In this document: positions 1-8,606 of the stretch, in pieces | Numbering within the stretch: position 1 is the first letter of the stretch | Layout: each line of letters opens with the position of its first letter | Origin: Haladaptatus cibarius D43 | GTDB lineage: Archaea > Halobacteriota > Halobacteria > Halobacteriales > Haladaptataceae | Direction: 5' to 3' | NCBI RefSeq assembly: GCF_000710615.1 | Contig: NZ_JDTH01000002.1 | Coordinates: 426,082-490,081, forward strand | DNA: 64,000 bases | The notes under the pieces: generated by a model | Databases searched by the model: none | What the model saw: the letters and a program-made list of their open reading frames with translations, nothing else | Told to the model about the DNA's origin: nothing | Program-made: the position numbers and the translations under genes

Positions 1-332
1 ACGAGCAGGGTAGACATCCCGAACAGCAGGAGTCCAATCCCGTAGAACACCGACCACGCGCCGGCGTGGTCGCGGTTCGGCGGGTCGAACACGTCGTTTG
101 ACCCCGCCGAACCGAGGGCGGTTGCCGCCCCGGCAGGAGTACCACTGCGTATGACGCCTGCACCGTCTCCTCCACTCGCCGCGCGACCGAGGAGGAGCAT
201 ACCCGTGGCGACGGCAGCTAAAAGCACGTAGCCGCGGATGGAGGGCGGAAGCACGTACCCGACTGCGACAGTCCCGCCACCGAGCAGAATCGTGTATCGT
301 CCGACGTTTCGAGCGAGGAAATTCCAATCCAT
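1..332 (-). CDS. Membrane protein, C-terminus outside window
   Basis: The minus strand reads open from an ATG at 332 to the window edge, giving about 110 residues that start MDWNFLARNVGRYTILLGGG. Hydrophobic stretches lie at about residues 15-35 and 35-50 (GYVLLAAVATGMLLLG) and again at the end (VFYGIGLLLFGMSTLL), separated by a Gly/Ala/Ser-rich loop. The product is probably an integral membrane protein with at least three helices. I do not recognise the family, and the real C-terminus lies beyond the window. Confidence 0.7.
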   Translation of the reverse strand, partial: MDWNFLARNVGRYTILLGGGTVAVGYVLPPSIRGYVLLAAVATGMLLLGRAASGGDGAGVIRSGTPAGAATALGSAGSNDVFDPPNRDHAGAWSVFYGIGLLLFGMSTLL

Positions 333-412
333 ACATTCTATTGCGCATCAATCGTTAAATGTTTTCTCCAAAACTGAAAATAAGTACATTCACCTATTTT
401 TCACAGGGGGAA

Positions 413-643
413 TTATTGTGCGACCGTTCGGTAGGCAACACGGCCGATAACCGCGATTCCGAGAAGAACGGAGACGACGCCGGAGAGGAACAGCAAGACG
501 AGGAGTAAAAAGCCCCAATTCAGGTAGTTCAATGGCGTCGTGAAAATGTAGCGAAGCACGCTCAAATTCGCCGACGTGATACCCAACAAACCGAGCAGTA
601 TCGCTCCGTTTCCGAGTGCTAATTGAGTCAGAGTGTTCTTCAT
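413..643 (-). CDS. Small two-helix membrane protein
   Basis: A 76-residue product with two hydrophobic segments, about 9-30 and 42-68 (FLLLVLLFLSGVVSVLLGIAV), and a short basic C-terminus, so most likely a double-spanning membrane protein. Upstream of the ATG the minus strand carries a TATA-like TATTTATC near 657-664, suggesting a short-leader transcript. No family is recognised. A longer overlapping frame on the same strand is Arg/Ser-rich and looks like a shadow. Confidence 0.65.
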   Translation of the reverse strand: MKNTLTQLALGNGAILLGLLGITSANLSVLRYIFTTPLNYLNWGFLLLVLLFLSGVVSVLLGIAVIGRVAYRTVAQ

Positions 644-737
644 TCGGAACAGTTTCGATAAATACCAAAAATAGATTCCGTATCGTTACTGGTTCAGTTC
701 GACAAATTTAGGCGGCGGTGGCACAATTTTCCCACGA

Positions 738-914
738 ATGCCGCCAATCGAAACCTATCTGACTGCAATCGTCGTCCTCCTCACGCTCATCGCCGCGCTG
801 TTAGTCGGTGTCGTCGTCAGCCTCGGTGCAGGCGCGATGGTGAGTTCCTCTTTAGTGCTGGTTCTGCTTGGAATCATCTTCATGACGATTCACGCAGAAC
901 GAAATTCAGCCTAA
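738..914 (+). CDS. Small membrane protein, 58 aa
   Basis: An ATG at 738 opens a 58-residue frame (MPPIETYLTAIVVLLTLIAA...) ending with TAA at 912-914. It is almost entirely hydrophobic, with two helices split by GAGAMVSSS, and ends in a short polar tail. The size and profile match the many tiny membrane proteins of haloarchaea. Its 3' end overlaps the convergent next gene by 9 bases. Function unknown. Confidence 0.6.
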   Translation: MPPIETYLTAIVVLLTLIAALLVGVVVSLGAGAMVSSSLVLVLLGIIFMTIHAERNSA

Positions 915-1154
915 CTCCGCCCGCTCGCGGTGTTCGTCCGCCAACCGCTCCGCGTGTTCGCGCGACTGGCAGGCTTCCCAGCGAACCTGTTCGGCCCTGC
1001 TGTAGGTCAACTCGGTTTTCAGTTCGTCGCGGAGGACGCCGCTGCCGATTGTTTTTATCTCGCCGCCGGAACCGAGTTCGTACATCCCCCAGCGCTCCGG
1101 GGCTTGTCCAACCGTCGCCCTGTCGAGGGACTGCCAGCGCTTTTTCAGGGGCAT
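906..1154 (-). CDS. Conserved haloarchaeal small protein
   Basis: An 82-residue charged soluble protein. The N-terminal part (MPLKKRWQSLDRATVGQ, then WGMYELG) and the motif GVLRDELK resemble a short haloarchaeal family of unknown function that I recall only loosely; the YELG strand is reminiscent of GIY-YIG-like N-termini, but no catalytic residues can be assigned. It follows the DUF5796 gene on the same strand with a one-base gap, so the two are probably co-transcribed. Confidence 0.7.
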   Translation of the reverse strand: MPLKKRWQSLDRATVGQAPERWGMYELGSGGEIKTIGSGVLRDELKTELTYSRAEQVRWEACQSREHAERLADEHRERAELG

Positions 1155-1155
1155 T

Positions 1156-1584
1156 TCACTCCTCGTTCACGAACTCGAACGAGCGTTCTCCCAGTTCGTC
1201 CTCTTCGAAGACGAAGACGCGCCCACGAGCGATTTCCGGGTCTGCCTCGATTTCGACGGCGTGGCCGTCCGAGCGAACCGTCACGCCGGGGAACAGTTCC
1301 TCTTCCTCGCCGGGTTCGATGATGATTCGGCCGACGCCGGTCGATTCGAGGATTTCGTCGTGCGTATCCCGGTCGTTGACGTAGGTCATGACGCCTTCCG
1401 TCTCGGTCGGGTCGGTGACGAGCACTTGGATGAGTTTGCCGGGTTGGGTTCTAAGGGTGTCCTGCACCTTCTTCGGAACGCCGTTGTAGAACGCTTCTCG
1501 GCCGTCAGTGTATTCGACGACGATACCGTCCTTCGTGAGTTCGACGCCGAGTGTGTCGGGGGAAATGTCGCTCCGGACGCTCAT
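1156..1584 (-). CDS. DUF5796 family protein
   Basis: A 142-residue acidic protein starting MSVRSDISPDTLGVELTKDG. The pattern VEYTDGREAFYNGVP, the central MTYVNDRDTHDEILE and the GEEEELFPGVTVR stretch are those of the DUF5796 family, which as far as I know is confined to Halobacteria and has no assigned function. I chose the internal ATG at 1584 over one nine bases upstream because family members start this way. First gene of a probable two-gene operon with the downstream 82-residue protein. Confidence 0.8.
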   Translation of the reverse strand: MSVRSDISPDTLGVELTKDGIVVEYTDGREAFYNGVPKKVQDTLRTQPGKLIQVLVTDPTETEGVMTYVNDRDTHDEILESTGVGRIIIEPGEEEELFPGVTVRSDGHAVEIEADPEIARGRVFVFEEDELGERSFEFVNEE

Positions 1585-1718
1585 ACTCCGCATTTGGGTA
1601 GGGACGGGGAAAAGACCCGCGTTCCGCGATACATCTCGTCACCGATACGCCTCGACACCATCATCCAGTTCGAAACCGGCCACGGGAATCAAATAATTGG
1701 AACGGGTACTGCCGACTA

Positions 1719-2798
1719 ATGGAAACTGCCGTAATAGCCATGCGACTGGTCGCCGGACTGTTGTTGATTCTGGCGAACGGATTTTTCGTCGCCATCGAGT
1801 TTGCCCTTACCCGTGTTCGCCAGTATCCGGAATCGGAGTTCGACACTCCCGGACTGCGGCGAGCGTGGGAGATGACAGACAACCTCGAACTGTATCTCAC
1901 CAGTTGTCAGGTCGGAATCACCGCGTCCAGTATCGCGGTCGGTATCGTCGCCGAACCGGCACTGGCAGCCATATTCGAACCACTATTCGGAAATACGGCT
2001 CTCGCGTCAGTCGGCGCAGGGGCACTTATCGCGTTTCTAATTATCAATCTCCTCCACCTGACACACGGAGAACAGACGCCGACATATCTCGGCGTGGAAC
2101 GCACGAAGTTCGTCTGCCGGTACGGAGCGACCCCGCTGTACTGGTTCTACCGCGCCATCGCACCGATAATCACGCTCGGTGACGGGGTGGCGAAATGGAC
2201 TCTGCGACTGTTCGGCGTCGAAATCACCGGCGCGTGGAAAGACGCCGAAACCGACGCCATCGAATCACGCGCTGACCTTCGGAACAAACTCGGCGACGTG
2301 CTAGAACAGGGCGACCTCGCGGACGAACGATACCAGGAAGTGATGAACACCCTCAAGATCGGTGAAATACCGATTCGAGACATCATGATTCCGAGCGAGA
2401 ACATCGTTTCGCTCTCGACGGAAGACTCCCTCGAAGAAAACCTCGAACGCGTGAAAGACAGCAAACTTACGCGATTCCCGCTCGTCGGGGAATCGCTCTC
2501 CGACTACCACGGAAACATCTACATGCCAGCGCTGTATCGTGCCGACGAGGAACTCAAATCGGGCGAAACCACGCTCGAAGAAGTCGCGCATCCGCAGATG
2601 ACGATTGCCGCCGACACGACCATCAGCGACGCACTCGACCTGTTTCAGGTGCAAAATCAGGAACTCGCGCTGGTGATGGAAGACGGCGAAGTCGTCGGCC
2701 TCGTGACCGCAACCGACGCGCTGGAGGAAGTCATCGGCGAGTTGAGCGACCCCATTGACGAACAAACCGACGAACAGGCCGAACCGACGGCGACCTAG
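1719..2798 (+). CDS. CNNM/CorC-type membrane protein with CBS pair
   Basis: A 359-residue protein of the hemolysin-C/CNNM family (DUF21 plus CBS domains). The N-terminal 170 residues contain about four hydrophobic segments (residues 5-25, 55-80, 85-112, 130-155) forming the DUF21 core. Residues about 205-340 form a CBS pair: RDIMIPSENIVSL begins the first and VTATDALEEVIGEL ends the second. Related proteins are implicated in Mg2+ or Co2+ homeostasis, with the CBS pair as nucleotide sensor. The C-terminal CorC/HlyC domain of longer homologues is absent, and the product ends in an acidic tail. Start at 1719; an alternative in-frame ATG lies at 1740. Confidence 0.85.
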   Translation: METAVIAMRLVAGLLLILANGFFVAIEFALTRVRQYPESEFDTPGLRRAWEMTDNLELYLTSCQVGITASSIAVGIVAEPALAAIFEPLFGNTALASVGAGALIAFLIINLLHLTHGEQTPTYLGVERTKFVCRYGATPLYWFYRAIAPIITLGDGVAKWTLRLFGVEITGAWKDAETDAIESRADLRNKLGDVLEQGDLADERYQEVMNTLKIGEIPIRDIMIPSENIVSLSTEDSLEENLERVKDSKLTRFPLVGESLSDYHGNIYMPALYRADEELKSGETTLEEVAHPQMTIAADTTISDALDLFQVQNQELALVMEDGEVVGLVTATDALEEVIGELSDPIDEQTDEQAEPTAT

Positions 2799-2855
2799 GC
2801 CGTCACGAATTGCGCCTACCGCCACCCTGAAGCGGACACCCTGCGAAGCGCGGCC

Positions 2856-3767
2856 ATGAACGGACGCGCCACAGCACCCGCCGCCGGAACCGTGCTCAAC
2901 GCACTCGCCACGGGCGTCGGGTCGGCGTTCGCCATCGACGCCGACACGACCGCCGAGGTTTCGCTGGACGACTCGGGAGAAATCCGCGGCGAAATCGCGG
3001 ACGCACCGGACGCCGATACGCGACTCATCGAACGCTGTGTCGAACTGGTTCTCGAATCCGCCGACAAGGATTCGTCCAAGGACGGAGATTCGTCATTGGG
3101 CGCGACGGTTCGCACCGAAAGCGACGTTCCGATGGCCTCCGGCCTGAAGAGTTCGAGCGCCGCCGCGAACGCCACCGTGATGGCGACCCTGTCCGCGCTG
3201 GATGTGGAGATTGAGCGAGAGGGCGCGGAGGGAGGACAGGAAGACGCAGAAATGACCCGCGAAGACGCCTGCCGACTCGGTATGCAGGCCGCCCGCGATG
3301 TCGGTGTGACTGCCACTGGGGCGTTCGACGACGCCAGCGCGAGCATGCTCGGGGGTGTGACGGTCACCGACAACAACCGCGACGAACTGCTTTCTCGGGA
3401 GGAAGTGTCGTGGGACGTGCTGGTCTACACTCCGCCGGAAAAAGCGTTTTCGGCGGATGCAGATGTCGAACGCTGTCAGCGAATCGCACCGATGGCCGAA
3501 CTGGTGGCTGACCTCGCGCTCGACGGCGACTACGGACGGGCGATGACCGTCAACGGATTCGCGTTCTGCGGCGCGCTCGGTTTTTCGACCGGCCCACTGC
3601 TTTCTGCTCTGCCGGATGTCGATGGCGTTTCGCTGTCCGGTACTGGCCCGAGTTACGTCGCCGTCGGGGGACGGGAGGTTTTAGAGGGAGTACAAGAAAG
3701 GTGGGACTCACTGGAGGGCACTACGTGGCTAACGACGACGCAAACAGACGGGACCCGAACGATATGA
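2856..3767 (+). CDS. aroK: Shikimate kinase, archaeal GHMP type
   Basis: A 303-residue GHMP-superfamily kinase. MNGRATAPAAGTVLNALATG is the typical archaeal shikimate-kinase N-terminus. The glycine/serine loop PMASGLKSSSAAANA (residues 92-106) is the GHMP ATP-binding motif 2, and the C-terminal LSGTGPSYVAVGG is motif 3. It phosphorylates shikimate in the chorismate pathway and is unrelated to the bacterial P-loop AroK. Its 3' end overlaps the chorismate mutase gene, so the two steps flanking chorismate are probably co-expressed. Residues about 70-82 form a low-complexity acidic loop. Confidence 0.92.
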   Translation: MNGRATAPAAGTVLNALATGVGSAFAIDADTTAEVSLDDSGEIRGEIADAPDADTRLIERCVELVLESADKDSSKDGDSSLGATVRTESDVPMASGLKSSSAAANATVMATLSALDVEIEREGAEGGQEDAEMTREDACRLGMQAARDVGVTATGAFDDASASMLGGVTVTDNNRDELLSREEVSWDVLVYTPPEKAFSADADVERCQRIAPMAELVADLALDGDYGRAMTVNGFAFCGALGFSTGPLLSALPDVDGVSLSGTGPSYVAVGGREVLEGVQERWDSLEGTTWLTTTQTDGTRTI

Positions 3768-4030
3768 GCCTCGCGGAACTCCGCGACGAGATAGAGTCCA
3801 TCGACCGCGAAATCGTGGAACTCATCGCCAGACGGACCTACGTCGCGGAGACGGTGGCGCAAGTGAAATCCATCGAGGACATCCCAACGACGGACGAAGG
3901 ACAAGAACAGAAAGTGATGGACAGAGCGGGCGAAAACGCCCAACGGTTCGACGTTGATTCGAATTTGGTGAAAGCGGTTTTCAGGCTTCTCATCGAGTTG
4001 AACAAGGTAGAGCAGCGAGAAAGTCGATAA
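3725..4030 (+). CDS. Chorismate mutase (AroQ class)
   Basis: About 101 residues forming the all-helical AroQ fold: SLAELRDEIESIDREIVELI (helix 1 with the conserved Arg), RRTYVAETVAQVK, and a C-terminal KAVFRLLIELNKVEQ helix. It converts chorismate to prephenate. I chose the GTG at 3725 because GGAGG at 3713-3717 is ideally spaced before it. An in-frame ATG at 3764, overlapping the aroK stop codon, is the alternative. The gene overlaps aroK and is probably translationally coupled to it. Confidence 0.88.
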   Translation: MANDDANRRDPNDMSLAELRDEIESIDREIVELIARRTYVAETVAQVKSIEDIPTTDEGQEQKVMDRAGENAQRFDVDSNLVKAVFRLLIELNKVEQRESR

Positions 4031-4117
4031 CTACTCTCAGCAATTCGTCTCTGTCCTGTGCTCACAACTACCTGAAAAACCGATAGTAGGAGTCTCGTTC
4101 GGATTTCCATCCGATAA

Positions 4118-4288
4118 TTACCACTGCATTACTACGTTCCCCCGATTGGAAACGGAGAGAGTGATTTACCCGCATTCCTGTTCGTGTTCGTCTTTGCACC
4201 GTTCTACATCGCCGGATACGGACTGCTCGCCGGAGGTGAGTACTGGCTACGAACGCGCGACGTGTCGCTCCCCTTCTTGAGTGCGTAA
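4118..4288 (+). pseudogene. Possible remnant of a membrane-protein C-terminus
   Basis: Between stop codons at 4115 and 4286 one frame reads 56 residues with a hydrophobic core (LPAFLFVFVFAPFYIAGYGL) and a natural-looking polar end, but there is no ATG or well-placed GTG. It may be the tail of a decayed membrane-protein gene, or chance. The rest of 4031-4308 shows no other feature. Confidence 0.25.
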
Positions 4289-4308
4289 TTGAATGGAGAG
4301 GTCAGCAT

Positions 4309-4518
4309 TTACCTCGATGCATCGCGCTTCTTTTTGCCGCGACGAAGCGCCCACAGCGTGATGACGAGGCCTTCGATTCTTGCAACCGTGTACACCCACG
4401 GTTTCACTTCGACGTCCGAACCGTTTTGAATCGAATGTTTCATTCCCCAATCCACGACTTTTCGTGGAAAAAGGAACTCGAAGACGCCGAACGCCAGCAA
4501 CAGCAGTCGAATGGGCAT
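4309..4518 (-). CDS. Small membrane protein, 69 aa
   Basis: Starts MPIRLLLLAFGVFEFLFPRK with one N-terminal hydrophobic segment, a polar middle (WGMKHSIQNGSD) and a second, weaker segment (ARIEGLVITLWALRRG) followed by a highly basic tail. Probably two membrane passes with the C-terminus inside. Unrecognised conserved-hypothetical type. It lies downstream of and on the same strand as the DUF2243 gene, 70 bases away. Confidence 0.6.
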   Translation of the reverse strand: MPIRLLLLAFGVFEFLFPRKVVDWGMKHSIQNGSDVEVKPWVYTVARIEGLVITLWALRRGKKKRDASR

Positions 4519-4588
4519 AGGAAACAGTTGGATTTCTACCAGAATAACGGTTCGGTCGCAGGACTATTGTTTACCAGTTTCGTACTGC

Positions 4589-5119
4589 TCACACTGTCTC
4601 CGTCTCTACCTGCGATTCGACCGACCCCGCTTCGTCACCCCGAACGATGGCGTAGCCGCCGAGAACGAACAGAATGCCCCACAGCAAAAATGCGACATCC
4701 CACAGGAGGACGGAACCGGGGCCTGCTGGCCACACGTGGTGAATCCCGAGCAGATGGTGGTTGACGAGTCCTTCGCCGAGATTGAACAGTCCCCACCCGG
4801 AAATCACCGACCCGAGCAGTGTCCGGCCAGACCGCGGAACTGCGGGTCGTCGCCACGCACGCCAAAGGAGGACGACACCGAGAACAGTGAAGGTGTACGT
4901 TCCGACGTGAAAGAAGCCGTCGGCCATCATGTTCAACCGCAAATCGTTCGCAATGCCGGGGTCGTGATGGGAGCTAAGCATGTGGTGCCATTGGAGGATT
5001 TGGTGGATGACGATACCGTCGAAAAAGCCACCCAGTCCCAGTCCGAGAAAAACGCCAGCCTGAACGAGAGGCTTTGCGCGTTCTCGAAGACCCAGCCACG
5101 TCCCGTCGTGGTCACTCAT
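4589..5119 (-). CDS. DUF2243 family membrane protein
   Basis: A 176-residue polytopic protein with about four helices. The His-rich block GGFFDGIVIHQILQWHHMLS (residues 30-49) and the later LVNHHLLGIHHVWP are the family signature of DUF2243. The conserved histidines suggest metal or heme binding in the membrane, but no function is established. The last 20 residues are acidic and poorly conserved in character. Confidence 0.85.
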   Translation of the reverse strand: MSDHDGTWLGLRERAKPLVQAGVFLGLGLGGFFDGIVIHQILQWHHMLSSHHDPGIANDLRLNMMADGFFHVGTYTFTVLGVVLLWRAWRRPAVPRSGRTLLGSVISGWGLFNLGEGLVNHHLLGIHHVWPAGPGSVLLWDVAFLLWGILFVLGGYAIVRGDEAGSVESQVETETV

Positions 5120-5197
5120 AGTTGGATTCCACGCGAAAAATGCAAAAGCGTCGTGCCTGCTAGTGCCACGAAACGTTCGGGAAAGCTGTCGGGGCAG

Positions 5198-5878
5198 TCA
5201 GTACTCCCAGAGCCGCCGAATCCGCGAGTCGATTTCCGAATGTTCTTCTCGAAGCTTCTCTACGGCAATTTCGCCGTTGACGTTGACGACGTGGACTTCC
5301 CCGCGGCGCTCCCCGTACACGTCTTGGAAGTCGTAGACGACGCCGACAATATCGACTCCCGAGGGGATTTCGTCGCTCTCGATGAGGAACTCGATTTGTC
5401 TATCGACGTTGTACTCCACGAGTCGATTGATGGCTTCAGTTCGGCTCACATCAGAGGGAAGCGATTCGACGCCCGATTCGAGACGCGGTTTCAGCAGTGA
5501 CAGACAGTGCTCGATACCAGCGGATTCGGAGAGACCCTCGGTCAAATCGTCGTAGGTCGCCGTCACAGCTCCACAGCCCGTATGCCCCACGACGACGATG
5601 GTATCCGTCCCCGTGTGCTCGACTGGATACAGAACGTCACCGGAAACGGCTTCGCCGGAATCGGTTCGTTGGACGACCCGGTTTCCGATGTTGCCGCAGG
5701 TGAAGATGTGCCCCGGTTGGTCGTTCCCCCACATATGATCTTGGAGGACGCGGGAGTCCGAACAGCAGACGGTGACCACGCTCGGTCGTTGGGAGTCCTG
5801 TACGTCGTCGAATCGGGACTGAAACTCGTCTGCGTGTTCAGAATTGTGCTTCAACAGTTCGATGACCGTCTCGTGCAT
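5198..5878 (-). CDS. Beta-class carbonic anhydrase
   Basis: A 226-residue beta-carbonic anhydrase that interconverts CO2 and bicarbonate. From the ATG at 5878 the zinc ligands are Cys39 in CCSDSR, His99 and Cys102 in GHTGCGA, with the Asp41-Arg43 dyad present; a fourth open-position ligand is not needed. I prefer the ATG at 5878 to one at 5902 because an AT-rich TATA-like element (ACATATTTGA on the minus strand) lies about 30 bases upstream of 5878, which fits a leaderless transcript starting there. Confidence 0.9.
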   Translation of the reverse strand: MHETVIELLKHNSEHADEFQSRFDDVQDSQRPSVVTVCCSDSRVLQDHMWGNDQPGHIFTCGNIGNRVVQRTDSGEAVSGDVLYPVEHTGTDTIVVVGHTGCGAVTATYDDLTEGLSESAGIEHCLSLLKPRLESGVESLPSDVSRTEAINRLVEYNVDRQIEFLIESDEIPSGVDIVGVVYDFQDVYGERRGEVHVVNVNGEIAVEKLREEHSEIDSRIRRLWEY

Positions 5879-5982
5879 AGTTGAATAGAATCGCGCCATC
5901 AAATATGTTACTTGGTGTTTCGTGATGACGCGGGGAGACAGCGGAATGGAAAACCACTTGTAACGACAGAAAGGGTTAGCAA

Positions 5983-5995
5983 CGAAAGATATTTT
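5983..5995 (+). promoter_or_regulatory. BRE/TATA promoter of the nucleoside phosphorylase
   Basis: CGAAA (BRE-like) directly followed by GATATTTT. It lies 27-39 bases upstream of the ATG at 6022, so transcription would start within a few bases of the start codon. Typical haloarchaeal spacing. Confidence 0.5.
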
Positions 5996-6021
5996 GCTGT
6001 ACTGTCAGTTGTCACCGGAAA

Positions 6022-6799
6022 ATGGCGTTTCCGAATCTCCCCGAAAAATTTGACGCAAAAGCGCTCGTGACGCCGCAGGAGCACTCTGATTACAGACAAT
6101 CGAAAACCGATTCGGAGGTGGAAACACCGCCGGAAGCGGTTATCCTCTGTTACAGTCGCGGACTGATGGATTACTTCGTGGAAACCTACGAAGGCGAGGA
6201 GATAGGCCACTACTACGGAACCCTCTACGTTTTCGACGACACCGAGCGCTCCGTTGGCGTCCTCGGACAGTTCGGAATCGGCGCGCCGACGACTGCGATG
6301 TTGATGGACGAACTGATCGCCGACGGCGTCGAAGCGTTTCTCTCGATAGGCATCGCGGGCAGTTTGGACGCCGAAATCGAGATGGGCGAGTTCGTCGTCT
6401 GCGACAAAGCTATCCGCGACGAAGGAACGTCACACCACTACGTCGAATCGAAAAAGTACGCACACGCCAGCGAATCGCTCACTGCGCAAACCACGGAACT
6501 GCTGCGTGACCGCGGCGAATCGTTTCACGTCGGTTCCTCGTGGACCACAGATGCGATGTATCGAGAAACGAAGGTCGAACGATACGCCGAGGAGGGGGGT
6601 TCTCACCGTGGAGATGGAAGCGGCCGCGGTGTTCGCGGTTGCGAACCACCGTGACGTGAAAGCGGCGTCGATGTTCGTCATCAGCGACTATCTCGGCCTA
6701 TCGGAGTGGGAACCGAAGTTTCACATGACGAGAGAAGATATGCATCGACTCGGAGACACAGCCAAGAACGTGCTGTTGGCCTCCGTAAACAGGAAGTAA
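6022..6799 (+). pseudogene. Nucleoside phosphorylase, interrupted by a +1 frameshift
   Basis: Two overlapping frames together encode one purine/uridine-phosphorylase-type protein of about 258 residues. The first frame (from 6022) gives MAFPNLPEKFDAKALVTPQE through GQFGIGAPTTAMLMDELIA, IGIAGSLD and TTDAMYRETK, the phosphate and nucleoside sites. The second frame supplies the rest: VLTVEMEAAAVFAVA, the ribose-binding Glu-Met-Glu motif, and the C-terminal helix. The frames meet at a run of six G at 6594-6599; five G would restore one reading frame. Either a real inactivating insertion in a homopolymer, or a sequencing error. The first frame alone would lack the essential EMEA motif. Confidence 0.85.
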
Positions 6800-6878
6800 C
6801 GAACCAATATCTTGCGTGATTGTAGATGATGATGGAATTTTTGCAACATGTACGAAATTTCATCTGTATTTTGACAGT

Positions 6879-7064
6879 ATGTCATCGGCTATTTCCGGTA
6901 AAAAACTCGTCGTTGCGTTCCTCCTCGCCGACATCGTTGGACTCACTGCCGGCTATCTCCTGCACTCACCGCTGGGCACCGACCCGATAATGGGGGCCGT
7001 TTACGGACTCATCGCGGCGAACGTTCCGGTTTCGCTCTGGATGGTACTGCAGAACAGCCGATAA
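6879..7064 (+). CDS. Small two-helix membrane protein, 61 aa
   Basis: Starts MSSAISGKKLVVAFLLADIV at the ATG at 6879. The hydrophobic segments (VVAFLLADIVGLTAGYLL and IMGAVYGLIAANVPVSLWMV) indicate two membrane passes with a short loop. A farther upstream in-frame start at 6816 would add a non-conserved-looking segment. No family is recognised. Confidence 0.6.
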   Translation: MSSAISGKKLVVAFLLADIVGLTAGYLLHSPLGTDPIMGAVYGLIAANVPVSLWMVLQNSR

Positions 7065-7078
7065 ATCGACTGTTCGAG

Positions 7079-7108
7079 GGATTCGAATCGGAGCGATTCG
7101 AACCGTTT
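7079..7108 (+). terminator. Hairpin followed by a short T tract
   Basis: GGATTCGAATC (7079-7089), loop GGAGC, then GATTCGAACC (7095-7104) form a 10-bp stem with one bulge, followed by GTTTTGG. It sits 15 bases after the stop of the 61-residue membrane protein. A plausible transcription terminator; the T tract is short. Confidence 0.4.
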
Positions 7109-7182
7109 TGGTTCTGCTGGAAAAAGACATCAAGCGACGAACCTGCCAGACAAATTTTGACTGTGCACGATGAAACCGGCGT

Positions 7183-8451
7183 ATGGTCGAAACTTATGTG
7201 GTCGCGCTCACGTTTCTCGGACTCCTCATTCTCGCGGCCACCGTACTGCCGGAGTTACTCGGCGAGTACGCCGTTTCCGTTCCTATCGCCTATCTAACCA
7301 TCGGAGCGGTCGCGTTTTCGCTCCCGGTCGGACTGCCAAATCCCGACCCGTTGGTTCACAGCGACCTCGCGGAGCGTCTCGCCGAGTTCGTGGTCATCGT
7401 CTCGCTGATGAGCGCCGGACTGAAAATTGATCGCCCGTTTTCGCTCGGCAAGTGGAGTTCGACGTGGCGCTTGCTCGTGATAACGATGCCGCTGACGATT
7501 GCTGGTGCGGCGATAGCAGGGTGGTGGGCACTCGGATTCGTTCCCGCCACAGCGATGTTGCTCGGTGCGGTCATCGCTCCGACTGACCCGGTTCTCGCGT
7601 CGGACGTGCAGGTTGGGCCACCCGGAGAGGGCGAAAATGCGATGAGCGACCAACCGGTCGAGCAAAAACACGAACACGAAGTCCGATTCACCCTCACGTC
7701 TGAGGCCGGACTGAACGACGGACTCGCATTTCCGTTCACGTATGTAGCTATCGCCATCGCAACCGCCGGACTCGCGCCGTCCGGGTGGTTCGTAGACTGG
7801 TTGGTCGTGGACGTAGCTTACAAAATCGTTGTCGGAACGGTTGCGGGATTGATTCTCGGGCGGCTGCTGGCCGGACTGCTGTTTCGGTTTTCACCGTCCA
7901 CGAAACTCGCCAGCACGGTAGAAGGCACGGAAGCGTTGGCCGGAACGCTCCTCGTGTACGGTATCACGGAACTGATTCAAGGGTACGGATTTATCGCGGT
8001 GTTCGCCGCCGCGCTGGTCATCCGACACCGGGAGCGAACTCACGAGTACAATCAGGCGCTTCACGACTTCGCGGAAGTAATCGAGCGACTGACGATGGCA
8101 GTCCTGTTGGCCCTGTTCGGCGGGGCGGTTGCGACCGGTCTTCTCGAAAATCTCTCCTTTCCCGCTATCGCCCTCGGACTCGGGTTCGTCTTCGTCCTAC
8201 GACCCGTCGCCGGACTGCTCGGAACGGCGGGTTCGAACATGGAGTTCGCAGACCGGAGCGTCATTTCCTTTTTCGGCATCCGCGGCGTCGGGTCGTTTTT
8301 CTATCTCGCCTACGCTATCAACGAGGCGACCTTTCCCGGCGCTCGACTGGCGTGGTCGCTCGTCGGATTCGTGGTACTCGTTTCGGTTATCGTCCACGGC
8401 ACGCTCGCAACGCCGGTGATGGAGGAGCTATCTCGCCGAGGACGGGCCTGA
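7183..8451 (+). CDS. Cation/proton antiporter (CPA1/NhaP type)
   Basis: A 422-residue protein with about 12 hydrophobic segments. GAVIAPTDPVLASDVQ (residues about 127-142) is the conserved TDP motif of CPA1 antiporters, and TSEAGLNDGLAFPF carries the ND pair that binds the exchanged cation; a helix with FFGIRGVGSFFYLAYAIN near residue 365 is the usual conserved Arg helix. It probably exchanges Na+ or K+ for protons, as expected for a salt-in halophile. There is a hydrophilic His/Glu-rich insert between the two motifs (about residues 145-168). Confidence 0.9.
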   Translation: MVETYVVALTFLGLLILAATVLPELLGEYAVSVPIAYLTIGAVAFSLPVGLPNPDPLVHSDLAERLAEFVVIVSLMSAGLKIDRPFSLGKWSSTWRLLVITMPLTIAGAAIAGWWALGFVPATAMLLGAVIAPTDPVLASDVQVGPPGEGENAMSDQPVEQKHEHEVRFTLTSEAGLNDGLAFPFTYVAIAIATAGLAPSGWFVDWLVVDVAYKIVVGTVAGLILGRLLAGLLFRFSPSTKLASTVEGTEALAGTLLVYGITELIQGYGFIAVFAAALVIRHRERTHEYNQALHDFAEVIERLTMAVLLALFGGAVATGLLENLSFPAIALGLGFVFVLRPVAGLLGTAGSNMEFADRSVISFFGIRGVGSFFYLAYAINEATFPGARLAWSLVGFVVLVSVIVHGTLATPVMEELSRRGRA

Positions 8452-8456
8452 AGGTT

Positions 8457-8606
8457 TCACCGTTTTACTGGCACGGTCGTACTGGCGCGAATCCACGCCC
8501 GTTGGTTATCGGGGTCGTAGAACATCGCGACGATTCCGTACTCGTCTTCGTATTCGCTATACTCGATGGTGTTCGGTTCGATGGTGTTTGGTTGTCGGTC
8601 GCTCAT
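8457..8606 (-). CDS. Short haloarchaeal protein, 49 aa
   Basis: Starts MSDRQPNTIEPNTIEYSEYE and ends with the strand IRASTTVPVKR. The 49-residue form with its ATG overlapping the stop of the upstream zinc protein (ATGA) matches a family of tiny haloarchaeal proteins of unknown function. Last gene of a three-gene operon with the zinc and HalOD1 proteins. Confidence 0.65.
   Translation of the reverse strand: MSDRQPNTIEPNTIEYSEYEDEYGIVAMFYDPDNQRAWIRASTTVPVKR

Noticed and set aside
7080-7110. ATTCGAAT motifs as part of a tRNA T loop
   Set aside because: The surrounding sequence folds as a simple hairpin followed by a T tract and has no anticodon arm.
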